The notes below the pieces were generated by a model that saw only the letters and a list, made by a program, of their open reading frames with translations, did no database searches and was not told the origin of the DNA. 64,000 nucleotides of DNA from Paenibacillus montanisoli (GTDB lineage: Bacteria; Bacillota; Bacilli; Paenibacillales; Paenibacillaceae), in assembly GCF_003268025.1 (NCBI RefSeq), contig NZ_QLUW01000001.1, positions 434,001 to 498,000 on the forward strand, given 5' to 3'. This document shows, one piece after another, positions 1-9,134 of this stretch; the first letter of the stretch is position 1, and each line of letters begins with the position of its first letter. The translations under genes were made by a program, and so were the position numbers.

Positions 1-179
1 TGGGATGCGCGTTGTACACGTACGATTTAATCAAAATTCGCTTTATTATTCGTCTATTAGAGATTGAATGAAATCTATATTACACATATTTTACAGTTCT
101 TATTGAAATATAAGATAATATAAAGTACAGTAGAAAGAGATAATTTGCGTAAGAAAACATGACATTAATTCAATATTAT

Positions 180-196
180 TGTATAGATCGAATACA
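180..196. promoter_or_regulatory. Inverted repeat upstream of nasB, possible operator
   Basis: TGTATAGATCGAATACA is a 5-7-5 inverted repeat about 80 bases before nasB. It resembles the TnrA/GlnR site in layout (TGTNA-spacer-TNACA) but the fifth base of each arm differs, so nitrogen control is only a suggestion. No convincing -35/-10 pair was placed in bases 1-275. Confidence 0.3.
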
Positions 197-275
197 GATC
201 TGTAGTAATGCGTTAATTTGTGTAAGGTTTTCTACGATGGATCCTATCTTCAGCTGGATTGCGGGGTAATTAAGC

Positions 276-2654
276 ATGGGGAAACAAAAGCTTGTTTTAA
301 TAGGTAATGGAATGGCGGGAGTGCGCTGTGTGGAAGAAATTTTGGCGCTGGCGCCGGATCGATTCGAGATTACGATTTTTGGCAAAGAACCTCATCCGAA
401 TTATAACCGTATTATGCTCTCCAAGGTGCTGCAAGGCGACACGGCCATAAGTGACATTACCATCAATGATTGGCAGTGGTACCAGGATAATGGGATCACG
501 CTTTATACGGGCGATCCGGTGACCAGGATTGATACAGTCAAGCGAAGAGTGCTCAGCGAAAAAGGGCGTTCGGTTGAATACGATCAGCTGATTATCGCTA
601 CCGGCTCGCTGCCGTTCATGCTTCCTCTTCCTGGCGCTGACAAGCAGGGCGTAACGGCTTTTCGCGATATTAATGACTGCAACCGTATGCTGGAAGCTTC
701 AAAATTGTACAAAAGAGCGGTCGTGATCGGCGGCGGACTGCTTGGATTAGAGGCGGCCCGCGGCTTGCTCAACCTCGGTATGGAGGTTCATGTCGTTCAT
801 ATTTTCAATTATTTGATGAACCGCCAGCTTACCCCGACATCAGCAGGCATGCTGCGCAAAGAGCTGGAGATGCAAGGCATGCGTTTCCATATGGGAAAAC
901 AAACGGAAAAAATCATCGGTAAAAAACGGGCGGAAGGGCTTCAATTCAAGGACGGAAGCAAATTGGAAGCCGATTTAGTCGTCATCGCGGTCGGCGTTCG
1001 CCCGAACATCAAGCTGGCGGCGGATAGCGGTATCGAGACCAATCGTGCGATCGTCGTTAATGATTTTATGGAAACGAATGTGCCCGGCGTATTCGCGGTC
1101 GGGGAATGTGCGGAGCATCGCAATATGGTGTACGGTCTTGTAGCGCCATTATATGAGCAGGGTAAAGTGCTGGCTAAGAAAATCTGCGCGATCGAGACGG
1201 AGGGCTACGAAGGTTCGATTCTCTATTCCCAATTGAAGGTGTCGGGCGTAGAGGTGTTTTCCGCTGGGGAGATCCGCGATTCCGAAATCACGGCCTCTCA
1301 TAAAGTGATTGATGGCGTACGAAATACTTATAAGAAAATCGCCATTCGCGACAATAAAATCGTAGGAGCGGTGCTTTTCGGCGACAGCAGCGAAGGCAAT
1401 AAGCTGCTCGGCTATATTAAGCAGCAGGCGGATGTATCCGAACTGGATAAACCGGCTGTGAGCGGCGGTGTGGATGAAGCCTATGCCGCTTCTATATCGC
1501 TTACTGCAACCGTGTGCTCCTGTAATGGCGTAACTAAAGGAGCGATAATGGATGCGGTTCGCGACAACGGCTGCGAATCGGTCGAAGACGTTCGCGCATG
1601 TACGCGCGCTTCGGGCACATGCGGCGGCTGCAAGCCGCTCGTATCCGCGATGCTGCAGCTAGCGCTCCAGAGCAAAGATTCGGCTTCCGTGCAGAAGGAG
1701 ACCGTGTGCGGATGTACCGCATTCAGCCATGATGAACTACGCCAAGCGGTGCGCCGGACAAGATATAGGACTGCATATGAAGTTATGAAAGATTTGCGCT
1801 GGAGTAAGGAGAATGGATGCGATGTGTGTCGTTCGGCCTTGCGCTACTATGTCGGTTTAGCGCTGGAAGGCAGTGAGGACACTCGCGCTAAATTGGAAGA
1901 GGAGTCTCCAGCTGCTATAAGCCTGCACGCTGATAACATGGTTACTATCGCGCCTCGCATGTATGGCGGTGTTACAAGCTCTGAACAGTTAAGGCAAATC
2001 GCGGATGTAATTGATCAATATGGCATTCCATTAGTGAAATTGAGCAACGGGACACATATAGAGCTGCTTGGCATTGAAGCAAGCCAAGCGGATTCAGCCC
2101 GTGCGTCGCTTGGGCAGCCCGCTGCGTTGTCGATCAGCTATGGCAAAACCGTAGCATCCGTTGCCACCTGTACAGGTATTGGTTATGACGGCAGCGCTAT
2201 GCAGGATTCCGTTCGATTGGGCATCCTTCTTGAGAGAAGCCTCGAGCATTTGCAGCTGCCGTGTCAAGTTAGCATTGCGGTTTCGGCTAGTCCCTTGCAC
2301 CGTGCGGGTACGCTTGCTAAGGATCTTGGCATTGCCGGAGCTCCTGGAGGCTGGGAGATCTATGTTGGGGGGAGCGGCGGGACCAAGCTTCGTCAAGGCG
2401 AGCTGTTGTGCATGGAGCCATCGGAGGAGACGGTACTCGAGTTATCTGCGGCTTTTCTGCAGTGGTATCGGGAAGAAGCTCATTACGGCGAAACGACTGC
2501 CCGGTGGGTGGAGCGGATCGGTATTACCCAACTTCGGGAAGGGCTGTTCAATCTCGTTATTCGCTCAGAGTTGATCGCTAGATTCAATCTTGTTACGACA
2601 GCTTCAGAGCCGAATCATATCATTACGCAGCCGGTGGCTGCTTTAATAAGGTGA
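276..2654 (+). CDS. nasB: Assimilatory nitrate reductase electron-transfer subunit (NasB-type)
   Basis: The 792-residue flavoprotein should pass electrons from NAD(P)H to the nitrate reductase subunit encoded next. The N-terminal 400 residues are a pyridine nucleotide-disulphide oxidoreductase domain with GNGMAGVR near residue 10 and GGGLLGLEAA near residue 150. Two BFD-like [2Fe-2S] domains follow: the first has CSC at 414-416 plus a later CGGC, the second has CGC and CDVC. The C-terminal 220 residues match the nitrite/sulphite reductase ferredoxin half-domain. The cysteines that hold siroheme-4Fe4S in true NirB/NasD are mostly gone: CTGIGYDG replaces Cx5C and SASPLHRA replaces SACPRNCA. This fits NasB rather than nitrite reductase. 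The ATG has a weak GCGGGG site, and nasC starts 4 bases after the stop. Confidence 0.85.
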   Translation: MGKQKLVLIGNGMAGVRCVEEILALAPDRFEITIFGKEPHPNYNRIMLSKVLQGDTAISDITINDWQWYQDNGITLYTGDPVTRIDTVKRRVLSEKGRSVEYDQLIIATGSLPFMLPLPGADKQGVTAFRDINDCNRMLEASKLYKRAVVIGGGLLGLEAARGLLNLGMEVHVVHIFNYLMNRQLTPTSAGMLRKELEMQGMRFHMGKQTEKIIGKKRAEGLQFKDGSKLEADLVVIAVGVRPNIKLAADSGIETNRAIVVNDFMETNVPGVFAVGECAEHRNMVYGLVAPLYEQGKVLAKKICAIETEGYEGSILYSQLKVSGVEVFSAGEIRDSEITASHKVIDGVRNTYKKIAIRDNKIVGAVLFGDSSEGNKLLGYIKQQADVSELDKPAVSGGVDEAYAASISLTATVCSCNGVTKGAIMDAVRDNGCESVEDVRACTRASGTCGGCKPLVSAMLQLALQSKDSASVQKETVCGCTAFSHDELRQAVRRTRYRTAYEVMKDLRWSKENGCDVCRSALRYYVGLALEGSEDTRAKLEEESPAAISLHADNMVTIAPRMYGGVTSSEQLRQIADVIDQYGIPLVKLSNGTHIELLGIEASQADSARASLGQPAALSISYGKTVASVATCTGIGYDGSAMQDSVRLGILLERSLEHLQLPCQVSIAVSASPLHRAGTLAKDLGIAGAPGGWEIYVGGSGGTKLRQGELLCMEPSEETVLELSAAFLQWYREEAHYGETTARWVERIGITQLREGLFNLVIRSELIARFNLVTTASEPNHIITQPVAALIR

Positions 2655-2658
2655 GCCT

Positions 2659-4755
2659 ATGAGTTTAAAAGTGATAGATACCCAATGCCCGTTCTGCAGC
2701 GTGCAGTGTAAAATGCAAGTGATCGAAGAGAAGAGCTCCGCCGATGCGCGTCCGGTATATACCGTTGTTCCGAAGCCCAATCTTGCCTCTGAAGGCCGTC
2801 TTTGTATGAAAGGCATGAATGCCTACCAACATGTACTGACCGGTGAACGTATACGTTACCCTTTGATGAAGAAAGAGGGGCAATTTGTCCGCATTTCATG
2901 GGAAGAAGCGTATGCTTGCATTACGAGCAAATTTAACAAGCTTCGGGATTCGTATGGCAAGGACACGATCGGTCTATACGGAGGCGGATCTCTTACGAAT
3001 GAATCCGCCTATCTCTTAGGGAAATTCGCGCGCGTGGCGCTGAAGACCAAATATATCGATTACAACGGGAGATTCTGCATGTCGGCAGCCGCTTCTGCGG
3101 GCGTCAAAGTATTTGGCATCGACCGTGGCTTGACGAACCAACTGGCTGATATCGAATACGCCGAGTGCATCATACTGGCAGGTACGAATATAGCAGAGTG
3201 CCAACCGACGCTTATGCCTTATTTTACTAGAGCGAAAGAGAAGGGAGCCTCTATCATCGCCATTGACCCTAGGGAGACAGGCACGACGCGCATCGCGGAT
3301 CTGCATTTACGGGTGAAGCCCGGAATGGATGCGACTTTGGCTAACGGCATGCTGAAGGTACTTGTTGAAGAAGGGTTAATCGATCAAACCTTTGTGAACC
3401 GGCTTACGGTTGGCTTTGACGAGCTGAGAACGCATCTGGAAGAATTCGATCTGGCAGAGATTGCTGAATTATCGGGTGTTCCTGCTGAAAAAATTCGTCA
3501 GGCCGCACTGGCTTACGGCAAAGCGGCCACGGGCATGGTTTTCACGGCTAGAGGCGTTGAGCAGCAGACCGATGGACATATGGCGGTTCGTAATTTCCTA
3601 AACCTCGTGCTGCTGACAGGAAAAATCGGCAAACAGGGCTGCGGATACGGCGCGATCACCGGACAGGGAAACGGTCAGGGAGGAAGAGAGCATGGGCAAA
3701 AGGCGGATCAGCTGCCGGGCTACCGTCTTATTGAAAATCCGGAGGACCGTGCTTATGTGGCCGGCGTGTGGGGGATAGATCCCAGTGAGCTTCCGGGGAA
3801 AGGCGTCTCCGCCTATGAGATTATGCAGAACATACATGAGCAGGAAATTCGCGCCCTGTTCGTAATGGGCTCCAATCCGCTTGTATCCAATCCGAACGCT
3901 AACTTCGTTAAAGAGGGTCTGAAGAAGCTCGATTTTCTTGTCGTTGCGGACTTTCTTATGTCTGAGACAGCACAATTAGCAGATTTGATTTTGCCGGTAA
4001 CCGCTTATTTAGAAAATGGAGGAACGCTTACCAACCTTGAAGGACGCGTGTTGTTGAGAGAAGCGGGCATGCCTGCGCCGGGTGAAGCCAAGCATGATTG
4101 GCAGATCCTATGTGAATTGGCTGAAAAACTAAGTAGAGGCTCTTTTTTCAACTTTACAGAAGTTGAAGACATTTTCAATGAGCTGCGATTGGCAAGTCGC
4201 GGAGGGACAGCCGATTACTACGGCATTACTTATGAACGTTTGCGTGAGGAAGAAGGTGTCTACTGGCCTTGTCCGGAACTCGATCATCCGGGTGAGAAGC
4301 GATTATTTGCATCCGCATTTCCGATGCCGGGAGGGAGAGCGTTGCTGACAACAGTGGAGAACCATTTGCCAAAGGAACGGGTTAGCGACGAATTTCCGTT
4401 GTATCTAACGACAGGCCGAGTGCTTACTCACTACCTGACTGGCGTGCAGACAAGAAAAAGCCATTCTTTGGTAGCGCGCGATGTTGAATCCTTTATGGAG
4501 ATCCACCCGAAAACAGCGAAGAAGTATCGTATTGAGGATGCGACGCTAGTGAAGCTGGAGTCCAGACGAGGCATCATCTATGTACGCAGCAGGTTTAGCA
4601 GCGATATTCGGGAAGATACCGTATTCGTGCCGATGCACTGGGGCGATAGCCAGAATGTAAATAAACTCACCCTTGATGAACTCGATCCGACCTGCCGAAT
4701 GCCAGGTTTTAAAGTGTGTGCGTTGAAGGTGAGTCCATTAGTTTCCGAAGTTTAA
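2659..4755 (+). CDS. nasC: Assimilatory nitrate reductase, catalytic molybdopterin subunit
   Basis: This 698-residue enzyme reduces nitrate to nitrite in the cytoplasm with a Mo-bis-MGD cofactor. The N-terminus binds a 4Fe-4S cluster through CPFCSVQC and the later RLCMKG cysteine. The molybdopterin oxidoreductase core follows, with NGRFCM as the likely Mo-ligand cysteine near residue 143. The C-terminal molydop-binding domain includes YLTTGRVLTHYLTG and VFVPMHWG. The length fits Bacillus NasC (about 710 residues) and there is no Tat signal, as expected for the assimilatory form. It lies 4 bases after nasB, so the two are cotranscribed. No nitrite reductase (nasDE) or nitrate transporter is in view, so those steps must be encoded elsewhere. 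Confidence 0.92.
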   Translation: MSLKVIDTQCPFCSVQCKMQVIEEKSSADARPVYTVVPKPNLASEGRLCMKGMNAYQHVLTGERIRYPLMKKEGQFVRISWEEAYACITSKFNKLRDSYGKDTIGLYGGGSLTNESAYLLGKFARVALKTKYIDYNGRFCMSAAASAGVKVFGIDRGLTNQLADIEYAECIILAGTNIAECQPTLMPYFTRAKEKGASIIAIDPRETGTTRIADLHLRVKPGMDATLANGMLKVLVEEGLIDQTFVNRLTVGFDELRTHLEEFDLAEIAELSGVPAEKIRQAALAYGKAATGMVFTARGVEQQTDGHMAVRNFLNLVLLTGKIGKQGCGYGAITGQGNGQGGREHGQKADQLPGYRLIENPEDRAYVAGVWGIDPSELPGKGVSAYEIMQNIHEQEIRALFVMGSNPLVSNPNANFVKEGLKKLDFLVVADFLMSETAQLADLILPVTAYLENGGTLTNLEGRVLLREAGMPAPGEAKHDWQILCELAEKLSRGSFFNFTEVEDIFNELRLASRGGTADYYGITYERLREEEGVYWPCPELDHPGEKRLFASAFPMPGGRALLTTVENHLPKERVSDEFPLYLTTGRVLTHYLTGVQTRKSHSLVARDVESFMEIHPKTAKKYRIEDATLVKLESRRGIIYVRSRFSSDIREDTVFVPMHWGDSQNVNKLTLDELDPTCRMPGFKVCALKVSPLVSEV

Positions 4756-4760
4756 GCAAG

Positions 4761-4792
4761 CTGCTCTCTCTGTCAGAGGGGGCGGTTTTTTT
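4761..4792 (+). terminator. Terminator of nasBC
   Basis: CTGCTCTCTC pairs with GAGGGGGCGG (several G-U pairs) across a TGTCA loop, followed by a T7 run. Confidence 0.75.
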
Positions 4793-4953
4793 GTTGCTAT
4801 AGGCCCAGTAAGACAATGGTATGTTTTTACTAATTATAAAGTCAATGTAAATCATGATATCGATTTTTAAGACTATTTGAACGTTCTAAATATGGATGGT
4901 GAGGCATCTCTTATTGTGTAGCATCATTAATCACAATTAAAGGGGGATGAGTG

Positions 4954-5448
4954 ATGCGGTTTCGGCAAGGCGATGCTATTTTTATTTTAAATCATTCCTT
5001 GTTTTCAAAAACGGTTGCTTCTTTCGGGAAGAGTAAATATTCCCATGTAGGCATGGTCATTGAAGACGCAGATGGGGATATTGTACATATGGTAGAAGCT
5101 AAACCTTTTTATAAAATACGCACAAGGCGCTACTCCTTGCAAAATCAAGAATATGGTTGCTATCGGATAGGAGGTGGCCAGTCCCAAAGATTGAAACTAG
5201 CGGTTGCGTATGCCAAGCAGAAGATTGGGATGCAGTATGATTACTGGCAATTTATTAATCTATTTTCTCATGTCGTTTTCAACAAAAACCGGGCATTGAA
5301 TCTAAACAAAAAATGGATCTGCACGTCGTTAATGGACATTTGTTATTTTCATGCAGGGATCAAACGGAAAGATACAAAGGATATTGGTAATATTACGCTA
5401 GAGGAATTATTAACGAAATATGATTTTGAAAAAGTGGAATCGTCATAA
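4954..5448 (+). CDS. Permuted papain-like (YiiX/NlpC-P60/LRAT-like) hydrolase or acyltransferase
   Basis: The 164-residue protein has the order of a circularly permuted NlpC/P60 fold. A His sits early in YSHVGMVIE (about residue 36). A Cys comes late in KKWICTSLM (about residue 126). YDYW and a buried FINLF segment lie between. Members include YiiX-like peptidases and LRAT-type lipid acyltransferases, so the substrate is open. There is no signal peptide, suggesting a cytosolic or membrane-peripheral protein. ATG 4954 is preferred over GTG 4951 because AGGGGG at 4941-4946 sits 7 bases from it. The desaturase gene starts 34 bases after the stop, so the pair is probably one operon. A lipid substrate is inferred from that neighbour. 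Confidence 0.65.
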   Translation: MRFRQGDAIFILNHSLFSKTVASFGKSKYSHVGMVIEDADGDIVHMVEAKPFYKIRTRRYSLQNQEYGCYRIGGGQSQRLKLAVAYAKQKIGMQYDYWQFINLFSHVVFNKNRALNLNKKWICTSLMDICYFHAGIKRKDTKDIGNITLEELLTKYDFEKVESS

Positions 5449-5482
5449 CGACCATCAAGTATTGCAATGGAGGGGAGTTTTA

Positions 5483-6514
5483 ATGAAGGAACTTCATCCA
5501 ATTGGTTGGTATGCGGCACGAATCTCCCCCCGTTTACCGGAAGAGGCGTTTAAACCGGTCCCTGCTCGCCTCATGATTGGATTATATGATTTGTATCTAT
5601 GGATCTGTTTGATCATTGCTCTTCTACTAGGAGCGGGTTTTGCGGGAATGGGAATCCTGGGACACGAGATTTTACATCAGACAGTCGTAAGACAACCTTG
5701 GCTTCAAGAATGGCTTGGTGCGATCGCTTTCTTTCCTTTCATCATAGGACCGAAGCTCTGGCGAAAGTGGCATAATGCAACCCATCACGTTCATACTCAA
5801 AAGAACGAGCAAGATCCTGATTCATTACCTACATTGGAAAAACTCGATAAAAGCCGCTTCTTGAGAAAAGCTTACCTGCTTCCATCGATTGTCCGGTCAT
5901 GTATTAGTTTTAGTTATCTGATGATTGGGTTCAACGTCCACTCCAGCCGGATGTTCGTTCGTTTTATGAAGCAATTTAATCGTGCGAGTCAACTAAGGGT
6001 TTGGTTACAGTTCATTGTTCCTTGGGCAACATGGATTACCTTGCTATTCTTAATGGGATTTGAAAAATGGTTTTTTGCATTTTTGCTTCCCCTATTCATT
6101 GGCAACTTTATATTGATGGCTTATATCTCAACAAACCATTTTTTAAACCCGTATGTTCCCGTTAATGATCCATTGGCTAACAGCCTTACCGTAACCGTCC
6201 CGAAGTGGGTGGATGTTCTTCATTTTAACTTCTCCTATCATACGGAGCATCATATATTCCCCGGTATTAGTTCAAAGTACTACCCGCTTGTGAAACAACA
6301 TATTAAAACGATGTGGCCAGATCAATACCATGAGATGCCAATGGGTCAAGCGTTAAAGGCCCTTTGGGAAACCCCTAGAATCTACTATAAGTACAATGAG
6401 TTGATCGACCCTAGAGAAAATCATGTCTACGGCTCTTTGGGAAATGGCTTAGATCCGGCTTATATCCGATATCGAAAAATAATTCTTGAAAAAGAAGAGG
6501 AAAGTTCTGAATAG
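5483..6514 (+). CDS. Membrane fatty acid desaturase
   Basis: This 343-residue integral membrane di-iron enzyme should insert a double bond in acyl chains of membrane lipids. The three histidine boxes of the type 1 desaturase family are present: GHEILHQ, HNATHH and, near the C-terminus, HTEHH. Hydrophobic segments lie at about 30-50, 70-90 and 175-220. A GGAGGGG site 6 bases before ATG 5483 fixes the start; the reading frame is open back to 5420, inside the previous gene. It is followed by a terminator, so the operon with the papain-like gene ends here. Regiospecificity cannot be read from the sequence. Confidence 0.85.
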   Translation: MKELHPIGWYAARISPRLPEEAFKPVPARLMIGLYDLYLWICLIIALLLGAGFAGMGILGHEILHQTVVRQPWLQEWLGAIAFFPFIIGPKLWRKWHNATHHVHTQKNEQDPDSLPTLEKLDKSRFLRKAYLLPSIVRSCISFSYLMIGFNVHSSRMFVRFMKQFNRASQLRVWLQFIVPWATWITLLFLMGFEKWFFAFLLPLFIGNFILMAYISTNHFLNPYVPVNDPLANSLTVTVPKWVDVLHFNFSYHTEHHIFPGISSKYYPLVKQHIKTMWPDQYHEMPMGQALKALWETPRIYYKYNELIDPRENHVYGSLGNGLDPAYIRYRKIILEKEEESSE

Positions 6515-6525
6515 AACCGTGGAGG

Positions 6526-6557
6526 CCCTCCCATTTCGGGAGGTCTAAGTTTTTTTG
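6526..6557 (+). terminator. Terminator after desaturase gene
   Basis: The CCTCCC/GGGAGG stem with loop ATTTC continues into AGGCC/GTCT flanks, and a T7 run follows within a few bases. Confidence 0.7.
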
Positions 6558-6651
6558 GGGGACTGGAAGGCATAACAGGCTGTTGGCCGTTGAAACTTAT
6601 TACATTTGGCTTCGTACTGAGAAAAGGGTTGTAAATAATTGGAGGTGGCTC

Positions 6652-7566
6652 ATGAAGGCTATTGTATGCACAAGTTACGGATTACCGGATGTGCTTCAAC
6701 TTGCGGAGGTTAGTAAACCAAGTCCGAAGAATAACGAAGTGCTAATAAAAATTCATGCGACAACTGTCTCGGCTGGCGATATTAGGGTTCGTACCTTTAA
6801 TAGTCCTTTACTGTTTTGGCTGCCCATGAAGATTGTCTTGGGCTTTAGAAAGCCAAGACAACCAATACTTGGGGTAGAGCTGTGCGGAGTTATTGAAGAA
6901 ATAGGCAAAGACGTAAAACGCTTCAAAAAGGGTGATCAAGTTTTTGCATTAACAGGTATGAAATTTGGTGGTTATGCCGAGTACACCTGTCTATCGGAGA
7001 ACAGCGTTTTGGTCTTAAAACCGAAGAACATGACATACGAAGAAGCCGTTGCAATTCCTTTTGGAGGAACCTCGGCATTGTATTTCCTTAGAAAAGGGAG
7101 TATCCAACAAGGACAAAAAGTACTTATTTATGGGGCTTCAGGTTCGGTCGGCTCATCTGCGGTTCAGCTTGCCAAGCACTTTGGTGCGGCAGTTACAGGT
7201 GTTTGCAGTACGCAAAATATGGAACTGGTGAATTCTTTAGGAGCCGACCGATTGATCGATTACACGAAAGATGATTTTGCGGATGGAAGTGAACAATATG
7301 ATATCATCTTCGATGCAGTTGGAAAGATCTCAAAAGCGAAATGCAAAGGAGCTTTAACTCCTAACGGTAAGTTTGTGACCGTGGATGGGCAGGGAATTGC
7401 AAAGGTTCGCAGTGAAGATTTACTTTTCCTCAGAGAGCTAGTTGAAATGGGGGCAATCAAGTCCGTCATAGATAGACACTACCCATTAGAACAAGTTCCC
7501 GAGGCTCATAGATATGTGGAGAAAGGGCGCAAGAAGGGAAATGTTGTTATTAACATTACAAATTAG
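6652..7566 (+). CDS. NAD(P)-dependent quinone oxidoreductase-like medium-chain dehydrogenase
   Basis: The 304-residue protein belongs to the medium-chain dehydrogenase/reductase superfamily. It has an N-terminal GroES-like domain with [12 protein letters not shown], then a Rossmann domain with [16 protein letters not shown] for NADP binding. The [13 protein letters not shown] segment and the C-terminal GKKGNVVI end are typical of the group. The structural and catalytic zinc cysteines are absent, as in zeta-crystallin and quinone reductases, so it probably reduces quinones or enals. GGAGGT at 6641-6646 points to ATG 6652; an earlier in-frame start at 6583 lacks a site. A terminator precedes and follows it, so it is probably a single-gene unit. 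Confidence 0.8.
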   Translation: MKAIVCTSYGLPDVLQLAEVSKPSPKNNEVLIKIHATTVSAGDIRVRTFNSPLLFWLPMKIVLGFRKPRQPILGVELCGVIEEIGKDVKRFKKGDQVFALTGMKFGGYAEYTCLSENSVLVLKPKNMTYEEAVAIPFGGTSALYFLRKGSIQQGQKVLIYGASGSVGSSAVQLAKHFGAAVTGVCSTQNMELVNSLGADRLIDYTKDDFADGSEQYDIIFDAVGKISKAKCKGALTPNGKFVTVDGQGIAKVRSEDLLFLRELVEMGAIKSVIDRHYPLEQVPEAHRYVEKGRKKGNVVINITN

Positions 7567-7645
7567 CTAAAAATAGCCAAGGTGTGATTCGCATTCCGGT
7601 AAAGTATGAACGTGGTGTCGGTTGACAGGAACAATGTCCGAATTA

Positions 7646-7672
7646 AGTCCGCGGAAAACGCGGGCTTTTTTG
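7646..7672 (+). terminator. Terminator after the oxidoreductase gene
   Basis: GTCCGCG-GAAAA-CGCGGGC followed by T6. The interval 7567-7875 otherwise holds no gene that I can support, only this hairpin and a motif copy at 7796. Confidence 0.75.
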
Positions 7673-7795
7673 TTATTAGATCAAGTTCCTGTCATTTGGC
7701 GATGACAAGTGCATGATCCAATTCCACGGACAGTTTAACGCAGCAGCTAATAGGAAAAATTGGGCGGTTCGTTCACGGATTACGTCAACACGTAT

Positions 7796-7816
7796 CGCGG
7801 GCAGGATAGCTTAATC
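7796..7816 (+). repeat. Degenerate intergenic motif, copy 1
   Basis: CGCGGGCAGGATAGCTTAAT closely matches the motif at 14191 (CCGGGCAGAATAGCTGAAT) and lies downstream of a terminator hairpin. Confidence 0.4.
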
Positions 7817-7875
7817 ACTTCGCGAATATTTGAAGAGAGGCTAATTTGAAGAGTAAGCGAAAAAGGGGATCTGTA

Positions 7876-8547
7876 ATGAGTAATTTCTTCGATGACTTTC
7901 AAACTATCTCTGTTAATTCTAGAGGTTACATCATCTATAAGAGTGACGGCTCATTTCAGTACAAAGAAGATGCAGCTCCGTCGTCCTGTAGGGTCATTGA
8001 TAGTAATGTTTTATACCATTTGATACTTAATTACTGTCAGGCAAAACTTGACCAGTTTTCCAAGACGACAAGTAATAATCAAGTCTATGCCTACGTCCTT
8101 TATGTTGATCCAAACTATGGCGACATCATGATTTACATAAATACCAAAGAAGCATGGAATTCCTATCTCGAACGATGGCAACAGGACCCCAAGAGAAAAG
8201 AATGGCGACGAGAATGGCAAAAGTATCACGGCATTGGGAGCTTTAAATACAAGATCCATGAAGAATTACCCGAACCCTTAAACAGTTATATGGAGCTATA
8301 TCTTCGAATCTATGATGGACAAGGGAAACCACGGTTTAATCAAGACGTAGCAATAAAAAATGAGGTGTTCGAAGGGGAATTGGTTTCTATCGCAGAACGT
8401 GTCATTAATACGTTGAAGCCATTCAATATGCTTAACAAATCAGAAGATTTTGTTGCTTATGTATCCGATCATGACAGACAGTATTTTGATCGCACGGTTG
8501 ATCATGAAACCTATTATAAACACGTAAAATTATCTTATGAATTGTAG
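7876..8547 (+). CDS. Hypothetical cytosolic protein
   Basis: I do not recognise this 223-residue protein. It has no signal peptide or membrane segment and is rich in Tyr, Asp and Lys. It has WQQDPKRKEWRREWQKYHG in the middle and ends in a His/Asp-rich stretch (YVSDHDRQYFDRTVDHETYY). The size and tone resemble the small DUF4303-like or immunity-type proteins common in Bacillales, but this is only an impression. ATG 7876 is chosen because AAAGGGG lies 7 bases before it. A TTG at 7846 with GAGAGG five bases ahead is an alternative. The next gene starts 47 bases after the stop. Confidence 0.6.
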   Translation: MSNFFDDFQTISVNSRGYIIYKSDGSFQYKEDAAPSSCRVIDSNVLYHLILNYCQAKLDQFSKTTSNNQVYAYVLYVDPNYGDIMIYINTKEAWNSYLERWQQDPKRKEWRREWQKYHGIGSFKYKIHEELPEPLNSYMELYLRIYDGQGKPRFNQDVAIKNEVFEGELVSIAERVINTLKPFNMLNKSEDFVAYVSDHDRQYFDRTVDHETYYKHVKLSYEL

Positions 8548-8594
8548 ATTCACGCAGCTTAGAATAACATCGTGCTAATTTAGAGGTGAATTTA

Positions 8595-8876
8595 TTGAAG
8601 AAGATCTTTCGTATTAGTTTGCTGACCATCGTAATGATCCTAGCTGTCCTGTTCATATATGACTACTTCACCGTTTCAAAAAAGGAAGCAAGACAAATCG
8701 CTGAACGGTATATAGCTAGCGAGTCGTTTAAATGGAAAGTTGGATCGATTAGTCGTGAACGGGAAGCTTGGGTTGTTTACTTATCTCCTTTAGAATCGGC
8801 AAATGAAATAACGTGGCTCATTATCAATAATCGGACTGGTTCCATTCAAAAAATAACTCAGCCTATGAAGGAATAA
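8595..8876 (+). CDS. Small membrane-anchored PepSY-like protein
   Basis: The 93-residue protein has one N-terminal hydrophobic segment (about residues 5-25) followed by an exposed domain. KKEARQIAERYI, then KVGSISREREAWVVYL, then NNRTGSIQKI follow the helix-strand-strand order of PepSY domains, which often inhibit proteases. The family call is tentative. TTG 8595 is the likely start: AGAGGTG at 8582-8588 sits 6 bases ahead, while the upstream in-frame GTG at 8586 is part of that site. It follows the hypothetical gene by 47 bases and probably shares its transcript. Confidence 0.5.
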   Translation: MKKIFRISLLTIVMILAVLFIYDYFTVSKKEARQIAERYIASESFKWKVGSISREREAWVVYLSPLESANEITWLIINNRTGSIQKITQPMKE

Positions 8877-8919
8877 GATTGAGTAACCGGGTACAAGAAC
8901 ATCCGAAAGGATGAACTCA

Positions 8920-9072
8920 ATGGTAATCAATTGGATTCTGATATCGATCTGTGCGTTTCTTATTTTTAGATTATTCAGCTTCTACACAAAGACCTACTGG
9001 AAAAACGATATGTGGATTGCAATATCTCAGGGTTTTGTTATTTCTCTTATTTTGTCCTTTATGATGCATTAA
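8920..9072 (+). CDS. Very small two-helix membrane protein
   Basis: An open frame of 50 residues encodes two hydrophobic helices (ILISICAFLIFRLF and ISQGFVISLILSFMM) joined by a short polar loop, YTKTYWKNDMW. AAAGG at 8906-8910 lies 9 bases before ATG 8920; an in-frame ATG at 8911 abuts the site and is less likely. The stop codon is part of a TAAGCTAACGGG motif copy. The topology, ribosome site and spacing after the previous gene suggest a real gene. No function is proposed. Confidence 0.45.
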   Translation: MVINWILISICAFLIFRLFSFYTKTYWKNDMWIAISQGFVISLILSFMMH

Positions 9073-9134
9073 GCTAACGGGTCAGGGTGATTTAACTCTT
9101 TGTATTACTCGACTCTACTTAGAGGTGTGACAAT

